From IMG/VR virus record IMGVR_UViG_3300005731_000060, positions 1 to 34,830 of that record: 34,830 nt of DNA, one strand, 5' to 3'. A program made the position numbers and the translations under genes. The notes under the pieces are model-generated. The model was given only the letters and a program-made list of their open reading frames with translations. It ran no database searches and had not been told where the DNA came from. Positions 1-7,512 of this stretch are shown in pieces (the first letter of the stretch is position 1; each line of letters begins with the position of its first letter). The DNA is from a virus.

Positions 1-525
1 GGCAGCAACGGGTGCAGCAACGGGTGCCGCTGGGGCAGGGGCAGGGGCAGGGGCCGGTGCAGCAGGTGCAGGAGGTGCAGCAGGTGCAGGAGCCCCGCCA
101 CCCAACGGAACGTCAGCAGCAGGAACGCCAGCTGCGGTCAGGTATTCGGAAACAGTGTTTTCGGATTTGCTTGGATCGTCTTGGCGTGGCTTTTTGACCA
201 AGTTCATCTTGAACGGTATTCCGTGCAACTGTTGCGAATCTTGGATCTGTGTCACGCCGGTCACCCGTGCGATGGCCGACAGCTCGGCGTTGGCGATCTC
301 GACCGCGGTGGCGTTCGGGTTGTCAATGTTCAAACGAACAGTGAAAGGCCCGTTGGCGTGCTCGCCCGACAGGATACGCATGTTCAGTTGCAGGTAATGC
401 CCTGTTTTTGCGTTTGTCGCTTTCAGTTCGGAACCGTTGATCGCCATGTCATATTGGCCAGATTCATAGACCTTGAACCCAGAAGATGGCTCATGTTTTG
501 TCGCATCGAAGTTTAGTGCAACCAT
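1..525 (-). CDS. DUF669-like single-strand-binding candidate (3' end cut by window edge)
   Basis: The reading frame starts at an ATG at 525 behind an AAGGAT-type ribosome site and stays open to the window edge, so the C-terminus is missing. About 175 residues are visible. The first 130 residues look like the DUF669 family of phage proteins, which usually sit beside a Sak4/AAA_24 ATPase and are thought to act in DNA recombination, possibly as single-strand-binding proteins. From about residue 140 the protein becomes an Ala/Pro low-complexity tail (APAAPP-type repeats), which explains the GC-rich repeats at 1-110. It is the last visible gene of the leftward replication operon, 12 bp downstream of the ATPase gene. 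The family assignment is by recognition only; whether an acidic tip ends the protein cannot be seen. Confidence 0.7.
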   Translation of the reverse strand, partial: MVALNFDATKHEPSSGFKVYESGQYDMAINGSELKATNAKTGHYLQLNMRILSGEHANGPFTVRLNIDNPNATAVEIANAELSAIARVTGVTQIQDSQQLHGIPFKMNLVKKPRQDDPSKSENTVSEYLTAAGVPAADVPLGGGAPAPAAPPAPAAPAPAPAPAPAAPVAAPVAA

Positions 526-536
526 TGTGGATATCC

Positions 537-1235
537 TTATGCTGCGTTGATTTTGCGAATGATGTTACCGAGGTCCGGAGCCTCGATTGCGTCCAGCTTT
601 CCGGAACGATCTTTTGCATCGTTTTGAAAGTCTGGTTGGGTACGCAAGAACCTGTAGTCGGTCTGCGTGGTGGGATCTTTGGCGATGTCCAATTGGAACA
701 CTTCGTCAAAGAAATAGGGAAGCTGTTGTGCAAGTTTTGCGCCAGGCATAGCAGGGCCGTTGAGCGTGACGCCCGTTGCCTCGTCCTTGGTCAATTCTTG
801 TTTAGCAGCCATGTAAACGTGGAAGCGGGGCAGGTCACGGAACGCGCGAATTGCTGCGGTCATTTGCTCAATCAACGCGCCGTATGCTTGACGCGGGTCA
901 ATGAGCTTGCCGTTGGCCCCTTTGGTGTTCTTTGCGTTGCTCAACACCACTTCCCCGATCTCGGACAGGGAATCAATGCACAACGTTTCGAATTGTCCAG
1001 CCTCGGCTGAATCTTGTGCCCAGTTGAAGGCGTCGGTCAAGTCGTTAATGTTCTTGATTTCCACAAAGGGGAGATCGTAACCGTTCAACGACAACAAACC
1101 GCCTTCCGCTGAGAAGATAACAGGGTTCGGGCACGTTGCGCACAACGTTGTTTTGCCTCGCCCAGCCTTGCCATAGACAAGCATTTTGACGCCGTTCTCA
1201 ACGCCAATACCTCGTGTGTTGCGCAATTGCATCAT
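537..1235 (-). CDS. Sak4/AAA_24-type phage RecA-like ATPase
   Basis: This 232-residue protein has a P-loop, GKAGRGKTT, at residues 22-30 and a Walker B strand, TLCIDS, at 84-89. It is the size of the AAA_24 phage nucleotide-binding family, which includes the Sak4 single-strand annealing proteins, short Rad51-like recombinases. The likely role is ATP-dependent annealing or strand exchange in phage recombination and replication, together with the neighbouring DUF669 protein. Two adjacent ATGs (1235 and 1232) follow a GGGGG ribosome site; either could be the start. It is transcribed with the small genes upstream. Sak4 function is inferred from family resemblance and gene context. Confidence 0.8.
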   Translation of the reverse strand: MMQLRNTRGIGVENGVKMLVYGKAGRGKTTLCATCPNPVIFSAEGGLLSLNGYDLPFVEIKNINDLTDAFNWAQDSAEAGQFETLCIDSLSEIGEVVLSNAKNTKGANGKLIDPRQAYGALIEQMTAAIRAFRDLPRFHVYMAAKQELTKDEATGVTLNGPAMPGAKLAQQLPYFFDEVFQLDIAKDPTTQTDYRFLRTQPDFQNDAKDRSGKLDAIEAPDLGNIIRKINAA

Positions 1236-1243
1236 GCCCCCTT

Positions 1244-1468
1244 TCAGAGAGTCAAATTGTTAAGGGTGTTGACGCTATGCGCCGTTTCGATCTGTTCCCA
1301 CATGACGCCAGGAACGGATGTTGCGTTGTTGCCTTTCAGCCGGATGAATCCCGAGCCACGTTTGGCAAACAATTCGTTTTGGCGGACATACACGTCGTTG
1401 ACAGTGAACACACCCTTGGAACGAAGAATGACGGTATCGCCGTCAATGAGTTTGAACGGGTCAAGCAT
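1244..1468 (-). CDS. Hypothetical small protein, 74 residues
   Basis: Its ATG overlaps the stop codon of the upstream gene (TAATG), so translation is probably coupled. The protein is mixed alpha/beta with a predicted beta-rich first half (LIDGDTVILRSKGVFTVNDVYV) and no cysteine, membrane segment or motif that I recognise. The pattern of alternating hydrophobic residues and glycines could fit a small SH3-like or OB-like barrel, but that is only an impression. Its place directly before the RecA-like ATPase suggests an accessory role in replication or recombination. Confidence 0.65.
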   Translation of the reverse strand: MLDPFKLIDGDTVILRSKGVFTVNDVYVRQNELFAKRGSGFIRLKGNNATSVPGVMWEQIETAHSVNTLNNLTL

Positions 1469-1746
1469 TAGATCAAACCTTTCTGCGTGCTTGGCATAAT
1501 CAATTTCGATTTGGTTTCGACGGGGCGATCAATCAAACGCAGCGCAAAGTACTCGCGGTCGATTGCGACTTCCATTTCTTTGTCCTTGGTCGCAGCCAAC
1601 ACGTCGTTAAGATCGACTTCAAGGATCTGTTGATCCTCCTTGGCCACGAGATACATCAGAACGCGCAACATGAAAGCCGTGTGTTCAGCTGAGGACATCG
1701 TGCCTTGTGTGGGCACCACTTGCCCTTGTGACGGGTCGTTGTTCAT
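1468..1746 (-). CDS. Hypothetical protein, 92 residues
   Basis: It starts at an ATG at 1746, ten bases after the stop of the upstream gene, and ends overlapping the next start. The N-terminus is polar (NNDPSQGQ), followed by predicted helices at about residues 18-45 (TAFMLRVLMYLVAKED) and 55-75 and a basic C-terminus. No family is recognised. The central helix is amphipathic and moderately hydrophobic but carries charges soon after, so a soluble protein is more likely than a membrane one. It lies in the recombination block between the protein with an SSB-like tip and the ATPase. Confidence 0.65.
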   Translation of the reverse strand: MNNDPSQGQVVPTQGTMSSAEHTAFMLRVLMYLVAKEDQQILEVDLNDVLAATKDKEMEVAIDREYFALRLIDRPVETKSKLIMPSTQKGLI

Positions 1747-1756
1747 GGCGGTTCTC

Positions 1757-2113
1757 CTAGAACGGGATTTCGTCGTCTTTTTCGAAAACAGGCTGGTCGT
1801 ATTCAGCCCCGCGATTACGGCCGGGAATCGTTGATTTTGTTGCCGGCGGGTGTTGATGTTTGCGTTGACGCTTTGGTGTTGGGCGGGGCGGGGCCTTATC
1901 TAGGGCGATGATGCTCGCCCCAGAATCAATGATTGCTTGCCGGATGACCATGACGCTTGCGGTCGACCAAATGTCATAGTTGTTGGCGTCACGCATGACT
2001 ATCACCGTCTTCCCGTTGATCGTTTTCAGGCGGCTAATGCCCTCAATGTTGACGAACTCAACGTTGTGTTGCCCGTCCCGATCTGTGGTTGGAACTTCGA
2101 TGAAGGTGGGCAT
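1757..2113 (-). CDS. Small protein ending in an SSB-like acidic tip (DDEIPF)
   Basis: The 118-residue protein has three parts. Residues 1-70 form a beta-rich domain with a GKTVIVMRDANNYDIW stretch. Residues 71-108 are a Pro/Arg/Lys/His-rich linker. The end is a terminal EKDDEIPF. The last six residues nearly copy the DDDIPF tip with which bacterial single-stranded DNA-binding protein recruits its partners. The N-terminal domain does not read as a classical SSB OB-fold; it is shorter and more like a small barrel or FlbD-like fold. It may be a divergent phage SSB or a mimic that recruits SSB-binding host proteins. The start codon overlaps the upstream stop (TAATG). The tip is seen directly; the role is inferred. 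Confidence 0.7.
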   Translation of the reverse strand: MPTFIEVPTTDRDGQHNVEFVNIEGISRLKTINGKTVIVMRDANNYDIWSTASVMVIRQAIIDSGASIIALDKAPPRPTPKRQRKHQHPPATKSTIPGRNRGAEYDQPVFEKDDEIPF

Positions 2114-2850
2114 TACTCGATCACCTCGGCGTCGTCAACGTCGGTTGCGTTGTTCAGGATCGAAAGCGGGGCAGGCTCGTAGTCAGGCAGGCCAAAATCT
2201 TCGAGCATTTTCTTGCGCGCTGCTTTGCGTTCGAGATCGTAAAGCGCCTTAGCTGCACCGTCCAACCATTCGTTAAGCTGATGCTCGACGTTGGTGTCCA
2301 CCTTCTGCAAGATCCATTTGTACTGGACGTTGGATGGATCGTTGAGCAGGCATTCGTCGTGCACCTCGTCCACGGTAACGATTTTGTGTCCGTCACGGAC
2401 CTGCGCCACAACGAGGTCATGTGCGGACAGGTGTTGCGCAAGATCACGGGGACACAGGAATGTATGTGGACGTTCTGCCTCGTGTATGGTTGCGGTCACG
2501 GTTACAATGTCTTCAGACAACATTGCGGCGGTGTTACGGAGTTCGGTTTGAGATTTCATAGAAGCGGCTTTCTTTTGTGGTTTCAAAGTTTCAGGTTGTT
2601 TGGTTTCGAACGGCGACCCAGCGACGTAGATATCGGAAGGTTGTTGGTACCCATGGCACGTAACTGCATATTCCCAGTTACGGGTAAACGTTTTGTCTTC
2701 CCATGGACTCCCTACCGCTCGTCCCAATTGTTTTAAGACGTCGATTGGCACGCTACCGAGGGCTACACGTCGGTCGTATGTACGATGGTATTCGCGGTTC
2801 AGTTGTTCGCGGTAATGTTCCACGTTCAATTGTGAAATGAAATCCGACAT
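2113..2850 (-). CDS. Hypothetical replication-region protein, 245 residues
   Basis: The ATG at 2850 is chosen because a G6 tract lies at the correct spacing upstream; an in-frame ATG at 2922 lies inside the upstream gene. An N-terminal helical part (residues 1-90) leads to a mixed domain at about 95-200. That domain has a central VRDGHKIVTVDEVHD stretch and a WILQKVD strand, then a basic coiled-coil-like helix (LERKAARKKMLEDFG) and an acidic C-terminus (DVDDAEVIE). I do not recognise the family. Its stop codon overlaps the start of the gene with the SSB-like tip. A role in phage DNA metabolism is suggested only by position. Confidence 0.65.
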   Translation of the reverse strand: MSDFISQLNVEHYREQLNREYHRTYDRRVALGSVPIDVLKQLGRAVGSPWEDKTFTRNWEYAVTCHGYQQPSDIYVAGSPFETKQPETLKPQKKAASMKSQTELRNTAAMLSEDIVTVTATIHEAERPHTFLCPRDLAQHLSAHDLVVAQVRDGHKIVTVDEVHDECLLNDPSNVQYKWILQKVDTNVEHQLNEWLDGAAKALYDLERKAARKKMLEDFGLPDYEPAPLSILNNATDVDDAEVIE

Positions 2851-2851
2851 A

Positions 2852-3250
2852 TCATGCCCCCCGCTTTGGGAGCACGATTTTGAGCATCGGCGTGCCAGGT
2901 TTTTCAACAACGGCATCTGCAACCATTTTCAATTCGTTGTCGCTCAGGGTTTTCCATTTCGCCGCTGAAAGCGAATACTTGGCTGGGAACACGGGTTGCA
3001 CAATGTCGCGTGTTTCAGGATCGGACATCAATGTGGTCACGACGGCTTGGTCCACGGTGCGATTGATTTTATGATCGCCTTGCAAGATCCAGCCATTGCT
3101 CAACGGCATTTTGTTTTCCTTTGAACCCTCAGTCGGGGTCGGGAACGCCGCTGCAAACAATTCCTTGCGCAGTTCGAGTTCACGCGACTTGAGCACGTCA
3201 AGCTTGGATATGATTCCGTGCCATTCGGTCAATTTGTCCATGTTCAGCAT
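2852..3250 (-). CDS. Conserved phage protein (DUF7173-like), 132 residues
   Basis: Residues from about 45 onward follow a pattern often seen in phage replication regions. There is a LSNGWILQGDHKINRTVD core, a K-Y-x-LSAAKWKTL stretch and a C-terminal KPGTPMLKIVLPK motif. This resembles the DUF7173 family, whose function is unknown. I place the start at ATG 3250, after the primase-helicase stop and a predicted promoter at 3287-3315; longer versions would run through the preceding gene. The ribosome site (GAAAG) is weak. It is followed after one base by the next gene. Family name is by memory and moderately certain. Confidence 0.7.
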   Translation of the reverse strand: MLNMDKLTEWHGIISKLDVLKSRELELRKELFAAAFPTPTEGSKENKMPLSNGWILQGDHKINRTVDQAVVTTLMSDPETRDIVQPVFPAKYSLSAAKWKTLSDNELKMVADAVVEKPGTPMLKIVLPKRGA

Positions 3251-3286
3251 TTTGAAAACTTTCGTTTGTTTGTTGTCGATATAATC

Positions 3287-3315
3287 ACAATACGGGAATT
3301 GCGCCTCGGCGTCAA
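3287..3315 (-). promoter_or_regulatory. Leftward sigma70-like promoter inside the operon
   Basis: On the minus strand TTGACG (3315-3310) and TATTGT (3292-3287) are separated by exactly 17 bases. The -35 overlaps the stop codon of the primase-helicase gene. It would start transcription near 3280 and feed the gene at 3250 and the recombination genes below. The same -35/-10 hexamers occur at 10,951-10,979. Confidence 0.5.
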
Positions 3316-5696
3316 CGCCATATAGGATCGTTTGTTGGTAAATAATATTCGGTGGGTCGCCCTTTGCCCTCAGTCGGTGGCGTATGAAGCGCGAGCATGC
3401 CGTCTTCAACCATGAATTTAAGCACCTGCCTAGTCGCTGCATACCCGCCAATTTTCGATTCCTTGAATGGCAACAATCCACGCAACAGGTTGACGACGTA
3501 TGACTTGCGAACACCATTCGGGTCTTGTTTCCGCTTTAGCTCGCGTGTTATCGTGCGCACCACGACTTCTACCGACTTGCTTTCGGATGTACCCACAACG
3601 CCAGTCTGCATGAGATCGAGAATGTTCAACATACGCGAACCGACCAGCTGAATAGCCCACTTGACGTGTTGTTCGCTCACCATTGGCTGCGTCGGATTGT
3701 CGAGCACAGCGCATACAGCCGCCAATCGTTGCGCTGTCATGGACACACGCCCCATCGCCACGAACATTTCTGGCAGGTCGTCAGCGTCGCTCTGTGCGCG
3801 TCGTGTGACCGTTCGTGCTGCTGCCCCGAACTCGGTCAACATTTGTTTGGCACGTTCAGCAATGCGCACCTGCACCATCTTTGACACGTTGCCAATACCA
3901 TCAACGGGCATGTGGACATCGTTCTCAACCACAACGCTGTTGATAACGGAGAATGTCTTTGACACCTTGTCAGGGAACTTCAACACAGGATCAAAATTGT
4001 CTTCGCCCATCGAGCCCTCATACAGGACCGGAATGAAACGTGACAAGAAACCGTCTGCAACCTCAGCGTCGCCAAGCGCGCTATACACCTTCTCTCGTGT
4101 GGTGAACCAGCCAATGCCCACCGACAAACAAGTGATGCTTTTATCTTCGCGTTGTGATGCTCGCGACGCCGGCGGGGACCATGTCTCGCCTGGAACTGCT
4201 GCGTCATACAAGGCGTTGATAGCATCCTTTAGTTCGTGATCCCCTTGCGCTTGCGGGGATGTCAATGCACGTACTTGCGCACCGCACTCATCGGTGATCC
4301 AACTGCCTGCTGGGTATTTCTCGAAGTACGTCTGCATCCCCTGTACTGTCTTACCAGACACGGAATACATTCGATCTTTAAGCCCGTGCGCGTCGGTCAC
4401 GCCACCAAGCAAACGTTTCAACGCTTTCAGGCTTTGTGTCTTGCCCGTGGCTGACTTCGCTGCAACGATCCAGAACGTGTTGATGCCTTCGTTACCAAAA
4501 CGATATGCACGCCCGAGCAGCCCCGATGCAAACGCCATGCCCACACTGAGCGCAAACTCTGGCACGGGCGTTGCACACGCGTCATGAATTGCCTTGATAT
4601 ACATGCCAGCCACGCCAGGCGGGAATGGACATGACTTGTCGTCAATGTCAAGGTGTGGGAGATCAACCTTATGCATACGTGCAAGGGCCGATCCCATCTG
4701 TGCAGAATTGGCATGTTCTATTCGTGCTTGGGAGACCATACCTTGCGCGATTGCCTTGCCCTCTTCGGCTGCAACTGCTCGCTGTTGTTCCTTGACGACA
4801 TTTTCCCCCCAAACCTTGGCCATGTTTTTGCCAATGAGGTAGTCGTCAATGTATTTGTTTTCAGGCTTGTATCCACCTTTGCCGCCGGCACGCCATAGGG
4901 ATGAGCGACTGAAGATCTCAATGGCTTTCGCTGTGTCTTTCGTACCGCTTGCAATGAAGTTACAAAGGGCAAGGTCTGCCGCGGAATGATCCTGCTTGAA
5001 ACGGGATAGGACAGTCGGAAGGTTGTTGTCCATGAGAAAGGAGAACTCGGCACCGTTTGTCCATGAACGTATGTCGGATATGATCTGATCCGTTGTTCGC
5101 TCATCCCGTACATCGTCATGTACTCGCGCGCTTTGCGTTGCGCTTGCCGCGCCCCGCATTGTCTGGCATAGCTCAAGTAGCGGTGTTCCGCAATCGAGTA
5201 GTCGATCTCGGTTAGGGTACGTGTCCCCTGTAAAGGTAAAGAATCTATCGTGGTCGTAGATTTCGATCCCGTACTTAGAATCCTTAATTGCTCCGATAGT
5301 CTCCGGAATCGCTCCGCGTCCGATATAATGGACGCCCTTGCCACTAGGCGACCGCTCGCAGTATGTGGGAAATGCTTCATGGATCATAACTCTCAGTTGC
5401 TCGGCAGCTTCTCGATCCTCGGGCGCGACCTTGTCCAGGTCGTCAACGTCAATGCCGAAGATGTTGCCACCTTTTTGAAAAACAAAGCCGATTCCTGCAA
5501 CGTTCGCTTGACCAAAGTCGCGGTATGCGTTGTCAAGCGTGCTCCATGTGTCGGCGTCGGTCGAACGGGCACCCATATGCCACGCGTCGATTTGATACGG
5601 GACTTTGGTCAGCCCGCCTCGCTCGTTCAAGTCATAACGCCAGAACACCCACTGAGGCAGACGTGCCAAGTCGTCGGGCACGTAACTTGGTAGCAT
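3312..5696 (-). CDS. Primase-polymerase/helicase fusion protein
   Basis: This 794-residue protein joins a primase-polymerase half to an ATPase half. Residues 1-180 resemble an archaeo-eukaryotic primase fold: a GIDVDD motif at 81-86 supplies the two metal-binding aspartates, SPSGKGVHYIG (116-126) is the histidine motif, and GIEIYDHDRFFTFTGD (143-158) holds the third acidic motif. Residues 205-300 resemble the helix-bundle domain that follows such modules in NrS-1-type proteins. Residues 345-700 look like a DUF3987-type helicase, with Walker A AAKSATGKT at 412-420 and a later WITDECG Walker B-like strand. It probably primes and unwinds at the phage replication fork. It starts directly after the stop of the HTH gene (TAAATG). 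Confidence 0.85.
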   Translation of the reverse strand: MLPSYVPDDLARLPQWVFWRYDLNERGGLTKVPYQIDAWHMGARSTDADTWSTLDNAYRDFGQANVAGIGFVFQKGGNIFGIDVDDLDKVAPEDREAAEQLRVMIHEAFPTYCERSPSGKGVHYIGRGAIPETIGAIKDSKYGIEIYDHDRFFTFTGDTYPNRDRLLDCGTPLLELCQTMRGAASATQSARVHDDVRDERTTDQIISDIRSWTNGAEFSFLMDNNLPTVLSRFKQDHSAADLALCNFIASGTKDTAKAIEIFSRSSLWRAGGKGGYKPENKYIDDYLIGKNMAKVWGENVVKEQQRAVAAEEGKAIAQGMVSQARIEHANSAQMGSALARMHKVDLPHLDIDDKSCPFPPGVAGMYIKAIHDACATPVPEFALSVGMAFASGLLGRAYRFGNEGINTFWIVAAKSATGKTQSLKALKRLLGGVTDAHGLKDRMYSVSGKTVQGMQTYFEKYPAGSWITDECGAQVRALTSPQAQGDHELKDAINALYDAAVPGETWSPPASRASQREDKSITCLSVGIGWFTTREKVYSALGDAEVADGFLSRFIPVLYEGSMGEDNFDPVLKFPDKVSKTFSVINSVVVENDVHMPVDGIGNVSKMVQVRIAERAKQMLTEFGAAARTVTRRAQSDADDLPEMFVAMGRVSMTAQRLAAVCAVLDNPTQPMVSEQHVKWAIQLVGSRMLNILDLMQTGVVGTSESKSVEVVVRTITRELKRKQDPNGVRKSYVVNLLRGLLPFKESKIGGYAATRQVLKFMVEDGMLALHTPPTEGKGRPTEYYLPTNDPIWR

Positions 5697-5942
5697 TTAA
5701 ATTCCGGATTCGAGGTTGTTAATTTGTTCCATGAACAGCGCGGTGTGTTCTGTGGCCAGCCATTCAATGATGGGCCGCGTTTGTTCGTAACCAGGATCTT
5801 TCAAACGCCCTGACCGCATTGATGCAAGCCAGTTGGGGTTCGCGCCACAGGCGTCGTAAATCATCAGTGAGGTGACGCCCTGTAGTTTCAGCGCGCATAC
5901 GCAGGCGCGTACTGCTTCGAATGGTGGCATGTAAACTTGCAT
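5697..5942 (-). CDS. Small HTH protein, candidate regulator of the replication operon
   Basis: The 81-residue protein contains a helix-turn-helix-like stretch at about residues 22-55 (SLMIYDACGANPNWLASMRSG), followed by LKDPGYEQTRPIIEWL. That matches the usual pattern of Cro/CI-like domains, where a recognition helix is followed by a basic G-R/K-x-P turn. It is the first gene of the replication operon and lies right after a promoter overlapped by a perfect palindrome (5971-5987), which suggests self-regulation. The start is the ATG at 5942, with GGGAAAGG upstream; an internal ATG (residue 5) is less likely. The DNA-binding role is inferred from pattern. Confidence 0.65.
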   Translation of the reverse strand: MQVYMPPFEAVRACVCALKLQGVTSLMIYDACGANPNWLASMRSGRLKDPGYEQTRPIIEWLATEHTALFMEQINNLESGI

Positions 5943-5970
5943 TGAATTTGGCCTTTCCCGTTTGTTGTAT

Positions 5971-5987
5971 GAGCATACGTTATGCTC
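5971..5987. promoter_or_regulatory. Perfect inverted repeat, probable operator
   Basis: GAGCATA-CGT-TATGCTC is a 7-3-7 perfect dyad. It covers the -10 hexamer and the adjacent part of the spacer of the leftward promoter at 5972-6000, where a bound repressor would block RNA polymerase. The HTH protein encoded just downstream is the obvious candidate ligand. Confidence 0.6.
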
Positions 5988-6000
5988 GTGTTGTTGTCAA
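5972..6000 (-). promoter_or_regulatory. Leftward promoter of the replication operon
   Basis: Read on the minus strand, TTGACA (6000-5995) and TATGCT (5977-5972) are 17 bases apart, a near-consensus sigma70-type promoter. The predicted start is near 5965, about 22 bases before the HTH gene. Confidence 0.7.
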
Positions 6001-6042
6001 CGTGCAATCGCACAAAAGTGGATACCCACAAGATATTGTGTG

Positions 6043-6064
6043 TGACGCGAGCGAACCCGCGTCA
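6043..6064. repeat. Short perfect hairpin between early and replication operons
   Basis: TGACGCG and CGCGTCA form a 7-bp stem around an 8-base loop. It lies just downstream of the last small early gene, so it may terminate or stabilise that transcript, but no U-tract follows on either strand. The rest of 6001-6075 holds no credible gene. Confidence 0.35.
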
Positions 6065-6075
6065 TGAGTTGGTTT

Positions 6076-6189
6076 TCAGTTGTTGGGGCCGATCATTTGA
6101 TTTCCTCCATCTTGGCGCGGGTAGCGGCGACACTGACCGGACCCTTCCGGTTCGCCCTGCGTGTCTGGAACGCCGTAGATAATAGCCAT
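6076..6189 (-). CDS. Very small protein, 37 residues
   Basis: An ATG at 6189 overlaps the stop codon of the upstream gene (TGATG) and is preceded by a strong GGAGG site with a 7-base gap, which is the main reason to accept it. The peptide (MAIIYGVPDTQGEPEG..., then CRRYPRQDGG) is hydrophilic with one cysteine. Short peptides carrying a C-R-R/x-Y-P pattern are frequent at the ends of early operons in proteobacterial phages, but no function is known to me. Confidence 0.5.
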   Translation of the reverse strand: MAIIYGVPDTQGEPEGSGQCRRYPRQDGGNQMIGPNN

Positions 6190-7133
6190 CACACGTCCTC
6201 CATTGCTTTGCGGATAGCGGCGGGCACTTCACACAAGTCGTCTGGCACCATGGCGCTGGCAATCTTCGCCGCCAGTTCCATGCCATCACGGATGGCGTCG
6301 ACCTTGGGGGTGAGAGTGATGGCGGATTGGATGCGCTCGTCGTAGTCGGCTTGGGCTAAATCCATTGCTGATGAGAGGCACGGCACGTCTCTTGCATATT
6401 CGGCGTCACTTACAGGAGAGGACACATAAAAATTATCAGGCACTGATCGGTGACTTTTGACCTCCGCGAAGTATCCGAAATGTGTCGGTGCTCGCCAAAC
6501 ACATGTACTGATTTGCTCCCACACCAGCGGCTTGACCTCTGCCGCCATCTCAGGCTGTGCGGCTTCCAACTCGGAAAAGGCATCGCGAATAATGTCATGC
6601 GCCCTATCCGCTTGAATGCCATCGCTTGTATCTTCTGACGTCCATTTATATCCGACGCGCTCAATCAATGAACGAAGAACCGCCCAGCATTCCCCCTCAA
6701 ATTCCGTGCTTAATTTCTCTTGGTGGCGGCTGAACTCGTCGCGTTCATCTTCAAGCTCTGCCTCCAACTCGACAACGCGGGCGGATAGGGCGTCCCGTTC
6801 GGCGATGGTTTTGTTTAAACGCTTTTGCAGCCCTTCACCGTGTTCTCGACAGCGTTCCCACGCGGCTTTCCAATCGGTATCGTTCGGGTAAAAACTGCCG
6901 GTGCCCCAATCTTGAGAACTCAGCGCACCATCTTTAAAGATTCGGTCCTCGGTTAATTTAAGTTGGTCAATCATCCGCTGCCACGCTGTCTGCTCGCCAA
7001 TGAGGTCAGCTTGCATGACGGGCTGTTCAGGCGCGCAATCCACCACGGGCCAATCGGTGTCACCAGCACTGATGATGCCAGGACCCCAGCCGAGGAATGT
7101 AGCCGGTTCTTTGTCTTTGCTCGTATCAGTCAT
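6189..7133 (-). CDS. Coiled-coil early protein, 314 residues
   Basis: The ATG at 7133 follows GAGGG with an 8-base gap and overlaps the upstream gene by 8 bases. A central coiled coil at about residues 90-145 (KRLNKTIAERDALSARVVEL and on) separates two parts. The C-terminal third (PLVWEQIS..., then AQADYDERIQSAI) resembles a short domain common in alphaproteobacterial phage proteins of unknown function, in which a PLVW strand is followed by an AQADYExRI helix. It could be a multi-domain early protein that interacts with a host target. No catalytic motif is seen. Confidence 0.7.
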   Translation of the reverse strand: MTDTSKDKEPATFLGWGPGIISAGDTDWPVVDCAPEQPVMQADLIGEQTAWQRMIDQLKLTEDRIFKDGALSSQDWGTGSFYPNDTDWKAAWERCREHGEGLQKRLNKTIAERDALSARVVELEAELEDERDEFSRHQEKLSTEFEGECWAVLRSLIERVGYKWTSEDTSDGIQADRAHDIIRDAFSELEAAQPEMAAEVKPLVWEQISTCVWRAPTHFGYFAEVKSHRSVPDNFYVSSPVSDAEYARDVPCLSSAMDLAQADYDERIQSAITLTPKVDAIRDGMELAAKIASAMVPDDLCEVPAAIRKAMEDV

Positions 7134-7512
7134 CAAACTTACCCTCCGGTACATCAATGTCGATCTTGATGCAGGACATCCTATCGGACGACTGCAGCTT
7201 ATCAGCGAGGTCTCTGGTGTATATAGGTGCTGAGAATGTACCATCGGCATACACGTTCACATACCCCTCCACCTTCACCATGCGCGGGGCGTCAACTAGG
7301 TCGCACGGCGTCTGTTCGCCTTTCCTCCAAGCGCCAAGGGGGTCCCAAGTCCGAACAAGCCATTCTTCCTGTCTTTCATTCCAAATCGCACCGTGGATTG
7401 GGTACGCGCCTCCGGCGTCGTACGTGTAGATACGCGCCTTTTCCCCCTCGTCGGATTGCCAGTTGTGGCCTTCTTCTGCGTCTCTCGGGTGTGTGAATTT
7501 ACGTTTGGTCAT
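7126..7512 (-). CDS. Conserved hypothetical early protein, 128 residues
   Basis: The protein is mainly beta-strand with many aromatic residues (ARIYTYDAGGAYPIHGAIWN, then a DAPRMVKVEGYVNVYADG stretch and a C-terminal SCIKIDIDVPEG). This pattern resembles a small protein common in prophages of Rhizobiales and Rhodobacterales, in which a W-rich N-terminal part precedes a VNVYPDG segment. Function is unknown. Start at 7512 overlaps the preceding stop (ATGA), and its end overlaps the coiled-coil gene by 8 bases, so the row is translationally coupled. Confidence 0.7.
   Translation of the reverse strand: MTKRKFTHPRDAEEGHNWQSDEGEKARIYTYDAGGAYPIHGAIWNERQEEWLVRTWDPLGAWRKGEQTPCDLVDAPRMVKVEGYVNVYADGTFSAPIYTRDLADKLQSSDRMSCIKIDIDVPEGKFDD

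Noticed and set aside
1-110. Tandem GGGGCAGG/GCAGGTGCA-like repeats at the left end as a possible repeat array
   Set aside because: They are the coding sequence of the Ala/Pro-rich tail of the DUF669 protein; no spacers or regular unit as in CRISPR.
2851-2922. N-terminal extension of the 245-residue protein to ATG 2922
   Set aside because: The extension lies within the upstream gene and has no ribosome site, whereas ATG 2850 has a G6 tract at good spacing.
3251-3517. Extension of the DUF7173-like protein to ATG 3517
   Set aside because: The extra residues are an out-of-frame copy of the primase-helicase end and Cys/Arg-rich; the conserved part starts after 3250.
6003-6071. 22-codon leftward frame after the last early gene
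   Set aside because: It lacks a ribosome site and runs into the -35 box of the replication promoter; probably chance.
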